The position numbers and the translations under genes were made by a program. A stretch of 64,000 nt of DNA, from NCBI RefSeq assembly GCF_023544665.1, contig NZ_JAMJFL010000013.1:1-64000 (forward strand). Reading direction: 5' to 3'. Of the stretch, positions 44,218 to 53,137 are shown one piece after another. The first letter of the stretch is position 1. The number at the start of each line of letters is the position of its first letter. The notes under the pieces are model-generated. The model saw nothing but the letters and a program-made list of their open reading frames with translations, was not told the origin of the DNA and did not search any database. The stretch comes from Streptomyces sp. YS415. Its GTDB lineage: Bacteria; Actinomycetota; Actinomycetes; Streptomycetales; Streptomycetaceae.

Positions 44218-47200
44218 ACGGCCGGATCCCCTTCCTTGATCATCTCTTCGACCTCGGTGTCGCTCAGCGCCGCGATGTCCGCGAGCAGCAGGTCCTCCAC
44301 GGCCACGGCGGTCTGCGCGACGGTGGGCGCGGTGAACAGGGTGCGTACCGGGACGTCGATGCCGAGGGCGGCACGCAGCCGGGCCACGGCGCGCAGGGCC
44401 AGCAGGGAGTGCCCGCCCAGGGCGAAGAAGTCGTCGTCGGCGGCGATCCCGTGCACGGCGAGCACCTCCTCCCATACTTCGGCCACCAGTTGTTCGGCCT
44501 CGGTACGAGGCGCGGTACCGGGACCGGTGCGCCCGGCGGCGGGGTCGGCAGTGGAGCCGGGCGCGGGCAGCGCGGCGCGGTCGATCTTGCCGCGTGAGGT
44601 CAGCGGCATCCGGTCGAGTACGACGACGGCGCTGGGCACGAGGTGCCCGGGCAGCAGGCCGCGCAGGTGGTTAAGGAGCTGCGCCGGTTCCGGTTCGGCG
44701 CCGGGCCGCGGCACGACCCAGGCGACGAGGCTCTGACGGCCCGCGCCGTCGTGCAGTGCGGCGACCGCCTCGGCGATCGCCGGGTGGCCGAGCAGGGCGG
44801 CCTCCACCTCGGCGGGTTCCACCCGGTGGCCGCGCACCTTGAGCTGGCGGTCCGTGCGGCCGAGGAACTCCAGTGCACCGTCGCGTCGTTGGCGGGCCAG
44901 GTCGCCGGTGCGGTACATGCGGGCGCCGGGCGGGCCGAACGGGTCCTCGGTGAACCGACGGGCCGTCAACTCAGGGCTGCCTGCGTATCCATCGGCCAGA
45001 CCGTCGCCGGACAGCCACAGTTCGCCGGGCACGCCGGGTGGCACCGGTCTGCGGGCCGGGTCGAGTACATAGGCGCCGGTCGCGGTGATCGGCCGGCCGA
45101 TGCCGGGCCGTACCAGGGCGTCGTCCGGGCCGAGGCGGGCGGCGGTGGCGATGACGGCGGCCTCGGTGGGGCCGTAGGTGTTCCACAGTTCGACGCGGTC
45201 GCCGAAGCGCTCCCGCCAGGCGGCGACCGCCCGGGAGTGCACCTGGTCGCCACCGAGCACGACCGTCCGGAGCGCGGACGGCCAGGCGATGCGGTCGCCG
45301 GCCGCGACGAGTTCCTGCCAGTAGGCGGTGGGCAGGTCGAGCACGGTGACGCGGTCGCCGCAGGGTCCGGCCAGCCAGTCCGGCAGTTCGGAGGACGGCA
45401 CGGGCAGCAGGACCACGGTCGCGCCGGAGCACAGCGCCGGGAAGATCTCCTCGACATGGGTGTCGAAACCGAGCGAGGCGAACTGGAGCACCCTCTCCCC
45501 CGGTCCCAGCCGGTAGGCGTCGCGCATCCAGCCGACCCGCACGGCCAGCGCCCGGTGCGGCACCACGACCGCCTTGGGCTCGCCGGTGGAGCCGGAGGTG
45601 TACAGCACGTAGGCGGGGTCGCCGGGCGCGGGGGCGGCGGGTTGCTCCTGGGCGGGGTCGGCCGACCGGACGCAGGCGGGGCCGACGGCGGGGTCCCCCG
45701 CAGGCTCGGCGGCCCGGTCCCCCGCAGGCTCGGCCACCCGCTCCGGGGCCGCGGTGAGGGAGGGCAGCTCCACGGTGGGCGGGCCGTCCGGGACCGTATG
45801 GCTTCCCGCGCCCGCCAGTACCGCCGTCGCGCCGGCCTGTCGCAGCATGGCGGCCTGCCGGGCCTCGGGCAGGCCGGGGTCCAGCGGCAGATAGGCGCAG
45901 CCCGCCAGCAGGATCCCCAGCATTCCGGTCACGGTCTCGGCCGACCGGGCGCCGGCCAGGCCGACCGGGGTGCCCGGCAGCGCCCCGGCCGCGCGCAGCA
46001 GCCGGGCGACCCGGTCGGCGGCGGCGAGCAGGTCGCCGTAGCCGAGCACCAGGCCGGCCCCATCCTCCAGGGCGGGCGCTTCGGGCGTGGCGGCGGCCTG
46101 ACGCAGCAGCCACGTCACCACAGTCTCCCCAGCGGCTGTCCCGGGGGCGTCCGGTCCGCGCAGCAGGGCGCCGGTCTCGTCCGCGGCGAGCAGCGGCAGT
46201 CGGTCCACGGGCGTGTCCGGGGCGGCGACCGCGGCACGGGCCAGCAGCGGCAGCCGGTCCAGGAGCGCCTGGGCGGCCTCGGGCGCGAGGAGCGCGGGGT
46301 CGTGCACGAGGACCAGGTCGATGCCGTCCGGTGCGGGCCAGGCGTCCAGGGACAGGTCGAACGGCGTCGGCGGCGGATCGGTGCGCAGCGGCTCGATGCG
46401 CACCCCGGTCCGCGCCCCGAACTCCTCGCCGCCCTCGCCGTTTGCGAGCGCCGCGCTCTCGGTGTGCAGGTTGAACCAGGAGCGGAACAACCGCGGCTGA
46501 CCGGCCCCGCGCGCGGACCCGAGCGTGCCGAGCAGCTGCTCGTACGGCACATGCGGATGGGTCAGCGCGCCGGTGACCGTGCGCCGGGTGCGCCCCAGCA
46601 GCCCGGCGAACGCGACCTCGCCGCCGAGGTCGGCGCGCAGCGGCAGGACGGCGGTGAAGCAGCCGACCAGTTCCTCGTCCTCGGCGCGCTCGCGCCCCGC
46701 GAAGGCCGTGCCGACGACGACGTCCTCCTGCCCGGTGTGCCGTCCGACAAGGACCTGGAACAGGGCCAGCCACGCCATGAAGGGCGTGCACCCATGCTCC
46801 CCCGCCAGTTCGGCGACGGCGTCCGCGGTCGTGGCGTCCACCCGTGCGCGGGCCGGGGAGGATGGTCCGGGCTCCGTTCCACCGGGCAGGACGGGTGAGC
46901 CGGGAGGCAGCCCCGGGCCGGCCGGCTCGGCCAGTTCGGCCGTCCAGCGGGCGAGGGCGCGGTCCGCCTCGGGGCCGTCCAGCCGGGAGCGCCGCCACAT
47001 GACGTGATCGCCGTAGCCGACCGTCAGCGGGCGCAGCCGCGGCTCGCCTCCGGCGGCGAACGCGGCGTAGCAGTCGGCCAGTTCGCGCAGCAGCAGCTGG
47101 ATGGACCAGCCGTCGGAGACCAGATGGTGTGCGGCGAGCAGCAGCACGTGCTCGTCGTCGGCCACCCGGTACAGCTCGGCGCGGACCAGCGGTGCGCGGT

Positions 47201-47531
47201 CCAGCCGGTAGGGCTCGGCGCCGCGCAGTTCCGCCCGCCGTACGGCCTCCCGGCGGGCCTCGGGCGTGCCGCGCAGGTCGTGCCGGACCAGCACGGGGCC
47301 GGCCGCGGTGACGCGCTGCACGGGTGTTCCGTCCGTGTCGGTGACGCAGGCGCGCAGCGGCTCGTGGCGGGCCGCCGCGGCGGCGAGGGCGCGCTCGAGC
47401 GCGCTCGCGTCGAGGGGCCCGCGCAGCAGGCGGACGGTGGTCAGGTTCTCCGAGGTGTCGCCGGGGTCGAGCCGGTGCAGGAACCACATCCGCTCCTGCA
47501 CCGGGGTCAGCGGGTACTCGCGGTCAGCCAT
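44214..47531 (-). CDS. NRPS module C-A-T
   Basis: This gene encodes 1105 residues. The condensation domain (from YPLTPVQERMWFLHRLDPGD) has an intact HHLVSDGW. The adenylation domain has YVLYTSGSTGEPKAV, NTYGPTEAAV and YRTGDLARQ. The pocket residues, read from Asp690 in FDTHVEEIF by alignment to GrsA in mind, are D-T-E-D-V-G-T-V; the two acidic residues suggest a basic substrate such as lysine or ornithine, but this is tentative. The carrier domain has LGGHSLLALR. A region rich in Glu, Pro and Ala between the A2 and A3 motifs is a low-complexity insertion. Start and stop overlap both neighbours. Confidence 0.93.
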   Translation of the reverse strand: MADREYPLTPVQERMWFLHRLDPGDTSENLTTVRLLRGPLDASALERALAAAAARHEPLRACVTDTDGTPVQRVTAAGPVLVRHDLRGTPEARREAVRRAELRGAEPYRLDRAPLVRAELYRVADDEHVLLLAAHHLVSDGWSIQLLLRELADCYAAFAAGGEPRLRPLTVGYGDHVMWRRSRLDGPEADRALARWTAELAEPAGPGLPPGSPVLPGGTEPGPSSPARARVDATTADAVAELAGEHGCTPFMAWLALFQVLVGRHTGQEDVVVGTAFAGRERAEDEELVGCFTAVLPLRADLGGEVAFAGLLGRTRRTVTGALTHPHVPYEQLLGTLGSARGAGQPRLFRSWFNLHTESAALANGEGGEEFGARTGVRIEPLRTDPPPTPFDLSLDAWPAPDGIDLVLVHDPALLAPEAAQALLDRLPLLARAAVAAPDTPVDRLPLLAADETGALLRGPDAPGTAAGETVVTWLLRQAAATPEAPALEDGAGLVLGYGDLLAAADRVARLLRAAGALPGTPVGLAGARSAETVTGMLGILLAGCAYLPLDPGLPEARQAAMLRQAGATAVLAGAGSHTVPDGPPTVELPSLTAAPERVAEPAGDRAAEPAGDPAVGPACVRSADPAQEQPAAPAPGDPAYVLYTSGSTGEPKAVVVPHRALAVRVGWMRDAYRLGPGERVLQFASLGFDTHVEEIFPALCSGATVVLLPVPSSELPDWLAGPCGDRVTVLDLPTAYWQELVAAGDRIAWPSALRTVVLGGDQVHSRAVAAWRERFGDRVELWNTYGPTEAAVIATAARLGPDDALVRPGIGRPITATGAYVLDPARRPVPPGVPGELWLSGDGLADGYAGSPELTARRFTEDPFGPPGARMYRTGDLARQRRDGALEFLGRTDRQLKVRGHRVEPAEVEAALLGHPAIAEAVAALHDGAGRQSLVAWVVPRPGAEPEPAQLLNHLRGLLPGHLVPSAVVVLDRMPLTSRGKIDRAALPAPGSTADPAAGRTGPGTAPRTEAEQLVAEVWEEVLAVHGIAADDDFFALGGHSLLALRAVARLRAALGIDVPVRTLFTAPTVAQTAVAVEDLLLADIAALSDTEVEEMIKEGDPAV

Positions 47532-49545
47532 GGTGGTGCTCCTCGACGAGCCGGGCGAGGGCCGCGCCGAACGCGGCCGGGGTGGGAGTCTCGAAGAACA
47601 GGCCGGCGGGCACCGGCACGCCGAAGCGATCCTCGGTCCGGGCGGCGATCCGTACGACGGCGAGGGAGTCGCCGCCGAGCGCGAACAGGTCGTCGTCCGG
47701 TTCGATCCCGGGGCGGCCCAGCACCTCGGCCCACAGCGCGCACACGGACTCGATGACGGATGCGGATGCGGAGGCGGTCCCGATGGGCCGGGACAGCGCT
47801 TGGGCGGCGTCCGCGACGATGTCCTCCACGCCGAGGGCGGGGGCAGGCCGGGGCCCGGGTAGGTCGTCGTCCAGAACCGGGGCGGGCCGCCACGCCTCCG
47901 GGGTGCGCAGCCGGCTCACGGGAGCATCCGGATTGTCCGCCAGCAGGCGCAGCAAATCGGCCAGTTCGGCCGTGAAGGCGCCGGCGGCCCCTGGGGCGAA
48001 CCGGTCGCGCGGGTAGGTCAGCACCAGTTCGGCGCCGCCCGGGCCGGTGGTCGCGGCCAGGGTGAGGTCGTACGCGGTGCCGTCGACCTCCTGGCCCCAC
48101 GGGCGGGATGCCAGTCCGGGGCCCCAGCCGCTCCCGGTCCCGCCCGTGGTCGCGCGGGTGCTTTCCTCCCGTTCCACGAACAGCGCCTGGAACAGCGGGT
48201 GCACGCCCGGAGCGCGGCGCGGTGCTACCGCGGAGACGATCCGGTCGAAGGGCGCCGCATGCGTCAGCGCGGCGGCTAGCGCGTCGCGGACGCGGTGCGC
48301 CAGAGTGCGGAAGTCGGGATCGCCGTGGAGCTTGACCCGCAGCGGCAACAGGTCGGTGAAACAACCGACGACGGTGGCGAGTTCAGGGTGCGGGCGGCCT
48401 CCGGAGACGACGCCGACGGTCGCCTCGGCGGTGCGGGCGGCACGCGCCAGCAGCATCAGGTAGCCGGTCAGCAGGGCGGTGTGCGCGGTCAGCGGCACTC
48501 CCCGGCCGGCCCCGCGGAGGGCCTCCATCGTGGCGGCGTCCACCCGGGCGACGGCCGTGGCGGTGCTGCGTCCTTCCGCCCGGCCCGGGCGGGCAGGGGG
48601 CGCGAGGTCCGGCAGCAGGCGCGGCGGGGCGCCGGCGAGCTGGTGACGCCAGTAGGCGAGCCGGTCGGGCAGCACCCGTTCCAGCCGGTCCCTGGACCAC
48701 TGGGCGTAGTCCGCGTAGTCGGGGGACTCCGGGCCGGGCGGCACGGTGTGCGGCCCGGCCCGGTAGGCGGTGGCGAGCTCCTCCAGCAAGACCGCGAGGG
48801 AAGCGCCGTCGGCGGCGAGGTGGTGGCACGCCAGCAGGAGCCGGTGCCGGTCCGCCGCCAGGTTCAGAACGGTCAGCCGCAGCAGCCGGCCCGTGGCCGG
48901 GTCGAAAGGCTGTCCGGCGGCGGACACGGCCATGCCACGGGCGATGTCCTCCCTCTCGGGTTCCGGGAACGGCGTCAGGTCCAGCGTCTCGACCAGGGTG
49001 GCCGTCTCGGCCGCGGTGGGCGGTTCTGCGGGCAGGGTCTGCCACGGCTCGGCGTCCGGCCGGCCGTCCGAGCCGGTGCGGGCGGCGAACCGGGCGCGCA
49101 GCACCGGGTGGCGGCTCAGGACGGCGGCGAGCGCCGCGGTGAGCCGGTCCGGGTCGAGCGGTCCGTCCAGCGCCAGCCCGGCGGTCACCGGCGGGACCGC
49201 GCCCGGTCCGGCGACGAGTTCGGCCAGCCAGATCCGCCGCTGCTCGGCCGAGCACACCAGCGGACGGCCGTCCCTCGGCACCCGCGGCAGCCCCGTGGAA
49301 CCGCCCGGCGCGGAGGTGCGCCGGCGGGCGGCGAGGAGACGGAGGGCCATCTCACGGCGGTCGGATGGGGCGCCGGGGTCACTCCGGGTGGTGTCGGCGG
49401 GCGTGATTGCAGTGCCGGGTGCGGTTGCAGTCCCGGGTGCGGTGCCAGTGCCGGGCGCGGGCCCAACAACGGGCCCGGTTCCAATACCGGGCGCGGCCCC
49501 GATGGCGGGCCAGGTCCCGGCTACGGCGGTGTCCTGGTCGCTCAT
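47524..49545 (-). CDS. NRPS protein with condensation and carrier domains only (C-T)
   Basis: This gene encodes 673 residues. The first 50 residues are a Gly/Pro/Thr-rich low-complexity segment (VGPAPGTGTAPGTATAPGT). A condensation domain follows, starting near LVCSAEQRRIWLAEL, with the catalytic HHLAADG. The C-terminal carrier domain has DDDLFALGGDSLAVVRI with the phosphopantetheine Ser. There is no adenylation domain, so its carrier must be loaded by another protein or receive a preformed acyl unit. It overlaps the E2 gene before it (ATGA) and the C-A-T gene after it by eight bases. Placement right after E1/E2 suggests it handles their product. Confidence 0.9.
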   Translation of the reverse strand: MSDQDTAVAGTWPAIGAAPGIGTGPVVGPAPGTGTAPGTATAPGTAITPADTTRSDPGAPSDRREMALRLLAARRRTSAPGGSTGLPRVPRDGRPLVCSAEQRRIWLAELVAGPGAVPPVTAGLALDGPLDPDRLTAALAAVLSRHPVLRARFAARTGSDGRPDAEPWQTLPAEPPTAAETATLVETLDLTPFPEPEREDIARGMAVSAAGQPFDPATGRLLRLTVLNLAADRHRLLLACHHLAADGASLAVLLEELATAYRAGPHTVPPGPESPDYADYAQWSRDRLERVLPDRLAYWRHQLAGAPPRLLPDLAPPARPGRAEGRSTATAVARVDAATMEALRGAGRGVPLTAHTALLTGYLMLLARAARTAEATVGVVSGGRPHPELATVVGCFTDLLPLRVKLHGDPDFRTLAHRVRDALAAALTHAAPFDRIVSAVAPRRAPGVHPLFQALFVEREESTRATTGGTGSGWGPGLASRPWGQEVDGTAYDLTLAATTGPGGAELVLTYPRDRFAPGAAGAFTAELADLLRLLADNPDAPVSRLRTPEAWRPAPVLDDDLPGPRPAPALGVEDIVADAAQALSRPIGTASASASVIESVCALWAEVLGRPGIEPDDDLFALGGDSLAVVRIAARTEDRFGVPVPAGLFFETPTPAAFGAALARLVEEHHHG

Positions 49546-50867
49546 CCCATCGCCTCCGCCAGCCGTGCCGGATCCTGGAGCAGGTCGCGCACTCCGGTGA
49601 GCAGTGCCGTCACGTCCCGGCCGTTGACCAGGCGGTGGTCGTAGGCGGCGCCGAGCTGCACGAGGCTGCGCTCGCGGAAACCTCCGGCGCCGTCCGGGAC
49701 CGCCACGGCTCGCGGCGCGGCGAGCGACAACGCGCAGGCCTGACCGGGGAAGACCACCGGCACGGCGAAGACCACGCCGGGTTCGGTGTGCAGGGTGAGA
49801 GTGATGTTGGCCCCGTTCAGGTCGCTCTCGCGGAAGGCGCCGCGCACTGCCGCCATGCGGAACGTCATCAGCGTGCGGGAGATCCCGCCGAGCCCGGCCC
49901 GATCGGCGTCCCGCACGACGGGCACGTACAGTCCCGCGCCGACGTCGAAGGTGACGCCGATGTGGGCGCCGGGGAGCAGGCGGGTGGCGGTGCCGTCGGG
50001 GGTGAGCGAGGCGAAGCAGGCGGGGTCGTGCTCACGCCGTACGGCCAGGGCGGCGAGTGCGAGTTCCGCCGGTCCGACGAGGGAGCCGGCGGCGGCGCTC
50101 AACTTTCGCCCGGCGGCGAGCGCGTCGGTGAGGTCCGCCTCCACGACGGTGAACGCGGCAGGCACCGTCCGGTGCGAGACGGTGACGGTGGCCGCCACGG
50201 CCCGCTGCACGCGGGTGAGGGGAGTGACGACGGTACCGGGCGGGCCGGCGTCCGGGACCGCGTCGGCTGCCCCGGCGGCGAAGGCGGGCACGCTGGTTGA
50301 GGGTTCGTCAAATGCTGTGCTGAGGGCGGCCGTTGTCGACGTGTCGCCAAATGCCGCTGCCTCAACGGCCGTTGCCGACGTTCCGTGGTCCGCTCCCGGG
50401 CGACCCGCCCCCGCGGCGCCCACCACGAGCCGCTCCACGTCGGCCCGGCGGACGACGGGCACGCCCAGCTCCCGTGCCCGCGACTCAGGGATGCCCAGTT
50501 CGGCCAGCAGGGCCCGGGCGGGCTGGGTGACGACCGGACCGGGCGCCGCCGCTGTGACGTCGGCGCCGGCACGGGCCGGCTCCGGACCGGTGGCCGTACG
50601 GCCACGGGCGGCGGCGAGCGCCTCCTCGTCCGCGTGCAGGCGGGCGAGGAGCGCGCCCGGCGGGTATTCCCGGCCCGGCTCCGCCACCTGTTCGAGCAGT
50701 CCGTCCGTCGGCGCGGCCACCTCCTCGAGCGCCTTGGAGGTCTCCACCTCCAGCAACGGCTCACCGGCCACGGCCTTGCCGCCGTCCGCGACGGCCCAAG
50801 CCGCCAGCAGATGAACGGCGTCGTTGCTGTTGAGCTTCGGCATGCGGACTTCCGCGGCCCCGGTCAT
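49542..50867 (-). CDS. 2-oxoacid dehydrogenase E2-like acyltransferase
   Basis: This gene encodes 441 residues. Residues 1-80 form a lipoyl domain; the lysine to be lipoylated lies in LEVETSKALEEVAAPTDG. A peripheral subunit-binding segment follows around QPARALLAELGIPESRARE. The C-terminal catalytic domain keeps the signature YDHRLVNGRDV, in which the usual Asp of DHRxxDG is Asn. The full enzyme would carry an acyl group on the lipoyl arm and pass it to a thiol, here perhaps a carrier protein rather than CoA. It overlaps E1 and the C-T gene by four bases each. No E3 gene is present, as expected if no oxidation of the lipoyl group is needed by a dedicated enzyme. Confidence 0.9.
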   Translation of the reverse strand: MTGAAEVRMPKLNSNDAVHLLAAWAVADGGKAVAGEPLLEVETSKALEEVAAPTDGLLEQVAEPGREYPPGALLARLHADEEALAAARGRTATGPEPARAGADVTAAAPGPVVTQPARALLAELGIPESRARELGVPVVRRADVERLVVGAAGAGRPGADHGTSATAVEAAAFGDTSTTAALSTAFDEPSTSVPAFAAGAADAVPDAGPPGTVVTPLTRVQRAVAATVTVSHRTVPAAFTVVEADLTDALAAGRKLSAAAGSLVGPAELALAALAVRREHDPACFASLTPDGTATRLLPGAHIGVTFDVGAGLYVPVVRDADRAGLGGISRTLMTFRMAAVRGAFRESDLNGANITLTLHTEPGVVFAVPVVFPGQACALSLAAPRAVAVPDGAGGFRERSLVQLGAAYDHRLVNGRDVTALLTGVRDLLQDPARLAEAMG

Positions 50868-52906
50868 ACGTGCGCCTCCAGTCGTGCACCGGCTCCTGCC
50901 GCCGTACCGGTCACCCGGCGCACGACGGCGCGCCGGATGTCCCCGGCGCTCAGGAACACCTCGTCCTCCAGATGCGGCGCGGCCGGGATCACCCTGTCCG
51001 CCGCGCACCGCAGCTCCACGGGTCCGCGCAGTGTGTGCCACAGGCGGGTGTGCAGTCCGTGGGCCACTTCGGCGCCCCAGCCCGCGCCGGGCGTGCCGTC
51101 CTCCAGCACGAACACCGCCGGGGCGTTCCTGCACAGCGCCGCCAGTTCGTCGGCCTGGACCGGCCACAGCCGGGCTGGCACCAGCAGCCGTACGCCGATC
51201 TCGTCCTCCAGCAGCAGGTCGCGGGCAGCCTCGACCGCCCGGTGCGCCAGGCCGCCGGGGGCGATCAGCACCGCGTCCGGCTCGGGAGAGCCGGCGGGCT
51301 CGACCACGGCGACGCCCGGACCTCCGTCCGGTGCCTCGGTGACGCGGAACCCCAGGACGTCGTCCACCACTCCCCCGGTCCAGCGGCGGGCGGTGTAGAG
51401 GATCTTGTCCTCGAAGAGCACCGACGGCGTCCCCGTGCCGAGCGCGTGGGCCAGCAGTGCGGCGGCGTCGTGGAACGGGCTCAGCTCGTACAGGTCAAGG
51501 TCGGGCACGCCCATCAGGTGCTTCTGCGGACTCTGGCTGTGGGTGGGGCCGTAACCGCGGCGCCCGCCGACGGGGCAGCGGACCAGCAGCGGCACCGGGA
51601 CGCGGCGGCCGTACATGGTGACCGACTTGGCGGCGAAGTTGACGAGCTGGTCGACGGCCAGCGTCACGAAGTCACCGAACATGATCTCGACCACGGCCTT
51701 GCCGCCGGCCAGTGCCAGCCCGGCCCCGGCGCCGACGATCGCTCCCTCGCTCAGGGGCGTGGAGCGCACCCGCTCACCGAACCGGGTGGACAGTCCCCGG
51801 GTGACGCCGAACGCCCCGCCGTAGGGATCGGTGACGTCCTCGCCGAGCAGCCGTACGACGGGATCGGCGGCCATCAGCGTGTGCAGGGCGTCGTTGAGGT
51901 GCTCGCCGATCCGCTCCGGCCGTCCCGCCGTACGGGGCACGGGTCCGCCGGTGTCCGCCGGGCCGGTCGCCCGCAGCAGGGGTACGGGCGCGGGCGCGGG
52001 CTGCAGCGGTACAGCGGCGGCCCGGCCGTTCGACGGCGGCCGGGCGGAGACCTCGGTCACCAGCCGTGCCACCGTGGCGGCGAGCCGCGCGTCGGCCTCC
52101 CGGAACCGCTCCGGGAAGGCGTGCGCGTACCGGCGGTACCAGTCCCTGCGGTGCAGCTCGGCGATGCGCTCCACGGGGCGGGTGTCGTCGCCCTTGCTGT
52201 GCGGTCCCAGCCGCATCGTGTCCAGCTCCACCACGAGCGGACCCCCGCCGTCCCGCACGGCCGCCAGCAGGGGCGCCAGTTCGGCGCGCAGCACGGCCGG
52301 ATCGTTCGTGGCCGAGTGGTGGTACGCGATGCCGAACGCCTCGGCCCGCCCCCGGATCGTGCCGGCCAGCTGGGCCTCGGTCGGAGTGGACTGGGCAATG
52401 CCGTTGTGTTCCACGACCACGACGACGGGCAGCCGCCACAGCGCCGCCATGTTGAGCGCCTCGTACACCGCGCCCTCGCCCCAGGTGCCGTCGCCGACGA
52501 AGGCCAGGGCGAGGCCACCGGCCGCAAGGCCCCGCCGGTGCAGGGCGGCGCCGACGGCCACGGGCAGGCTCTCGCCCTGCACGCCCGTGGACAGGAACCG
52601 GCCGGTGTACAGGTGCTGGCTTCCGCCGACCCCGCCGCACACCGCGCCGGCCCGCCCCATCACCTCGGCGAGCAGTCCCTCGGCATCTCCGGTGAGGGCG
52701 AGGTAGTGCCCGTGGCCACGGTGGTTGCTGAACACGAAGTCGTCGGGGCCCAGCAGCGGCGCGAGCGCGACGGGGATGTACTCCTGTCCGAGGCAGGTGT
52801 GCGTGGTGCCGGCGATCCGGCCCTCCCCGAACAGTCGCAGCAGCGCCTCTTCGAAGTGGCGGATCAGCAGCAGGGCGGCGAGATCGTCGTCTTCGGGCTC
52901 GGTCAT
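50864..52906 (-). CDS. TPP-dependent E1 with alpha and beta parts fused
   Basis: This gene encodes 680 residues from ATG 52906, preceded by GGGGGAA. Residues 1-320 correspond to the E1 alpha subunit: the thiamine-diphosphate motif starts with VGDGTWGEG and ends with VVVEHNG. Residues 360-680 correspond to the beta subunit, starting near IGEHLNDALHTLMAADPVV and containing RSTPLSEGAIVGAGAGLAL and MFGDFVTLAVDQLVNFAAKS. Fused E1 proteins paired with an E2 in NRPS clusters are known from naphthyridinomycin (NapB/NapD), where they deliver a two-carbon glycolyl unit from a ketose phosphate. Acetoin or pyruvate chemistry is the alternative. It is followed by E2 with a four-base overlap. Confidence 0.9.
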   Translation of the reverse strand: MTEPEDDDLAALLLIRHFEEALLRLFGEGRIAGTTHTCLGQEYIPVALAPLLGPDDFVFSNHRGHGHYLALTGDAEGLLAEVMGRAGAVCGGVGGSQHLYTGRFLSTGVQGESLPVAVGAALHRRGLAAGGLALAFVGDGTWGEGAVYEALNMAALWRLPVVVVVEHNGIAQSTPTEAQLAGTIRGRAEAFGIAYHHSATNDPAVLRAELAPLLAAVRDGGGPLVVELDTMRLGPHSKGDDTRPVERIAELHRRDWYRRYAHAFPERFREADARLAATVARLVTEVSARPPSNGRAAAVPLQPAPAPVPLLRATGPADTGGPVPRTAGRPERIGEHLNDALHTLMAADPVVRLLGEDVTDPYGGAFGVTRGLSTRFGERVRSTPLSEGAIVGAGAGLALAGGKAVVEIMFGDFVTLAVDQLVNFAAKSVTMYGRRVPVPLLVRCPVGGRRGYGPTHSQSPQKHLMGVPDLDLYELSPFHDAAALLAHALGTGTPSVLFEDKILYTARRWTGGVVDDVLGFRVTEAPDGGPGVAVVEPAGSPEPDAVLIAPGGLAHRAVEAARDLLLEDEIGVRLLVPARLWPVQADELAALCRNAPAVFVLEDGTPGAGWGAEVAHGLHTRLWHTLRGPVELRCAADRVIPAAPHLEDEVFLSAGDIRRAVVRRVTGTAAGAGARLEAHV

Positions 52907-53137
52907 CGGTTCCCCCATGTGGTGATGAGTGCGGTGTCGGTTCCGCCGGTGTACGGGACGGCGGCGGAGGCGGTTCGCGGATGGACGGCGTGAGGTGCGG
53001 GGCGGCGTCCTGCGGGCAGGCTGTGGCGGACGGGGTGGACGCCCTCGCTGTGGCGTCCGGTGGGCTGCTGCCCGCGGCGCGACAGGGCGCGCCGGAGCGT
53101 CCGGAACCGTGTCAAGCGTGCGGAGCACGGCCGCCCA
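52907..53137. other. Gap of 230 bases inside the biosynthetic operon
   Basis: This is the only sizeable gap in the operon, between the GT4 and E1 genes. I see no convincing promoter or hairpin, so transcription may simply run through, but an internal promoter cannot be excluded. Confidence 0.35.

Noticed and set aside
41194..46898. Long + strand frames (1180 and 751 residues) opposite the NRPS genes
   Set aside because: The minus strand carries clear condensation, adenylation and carrier domains over the same stretch; the + frames are Gly/Arg/Val-rich shadows.
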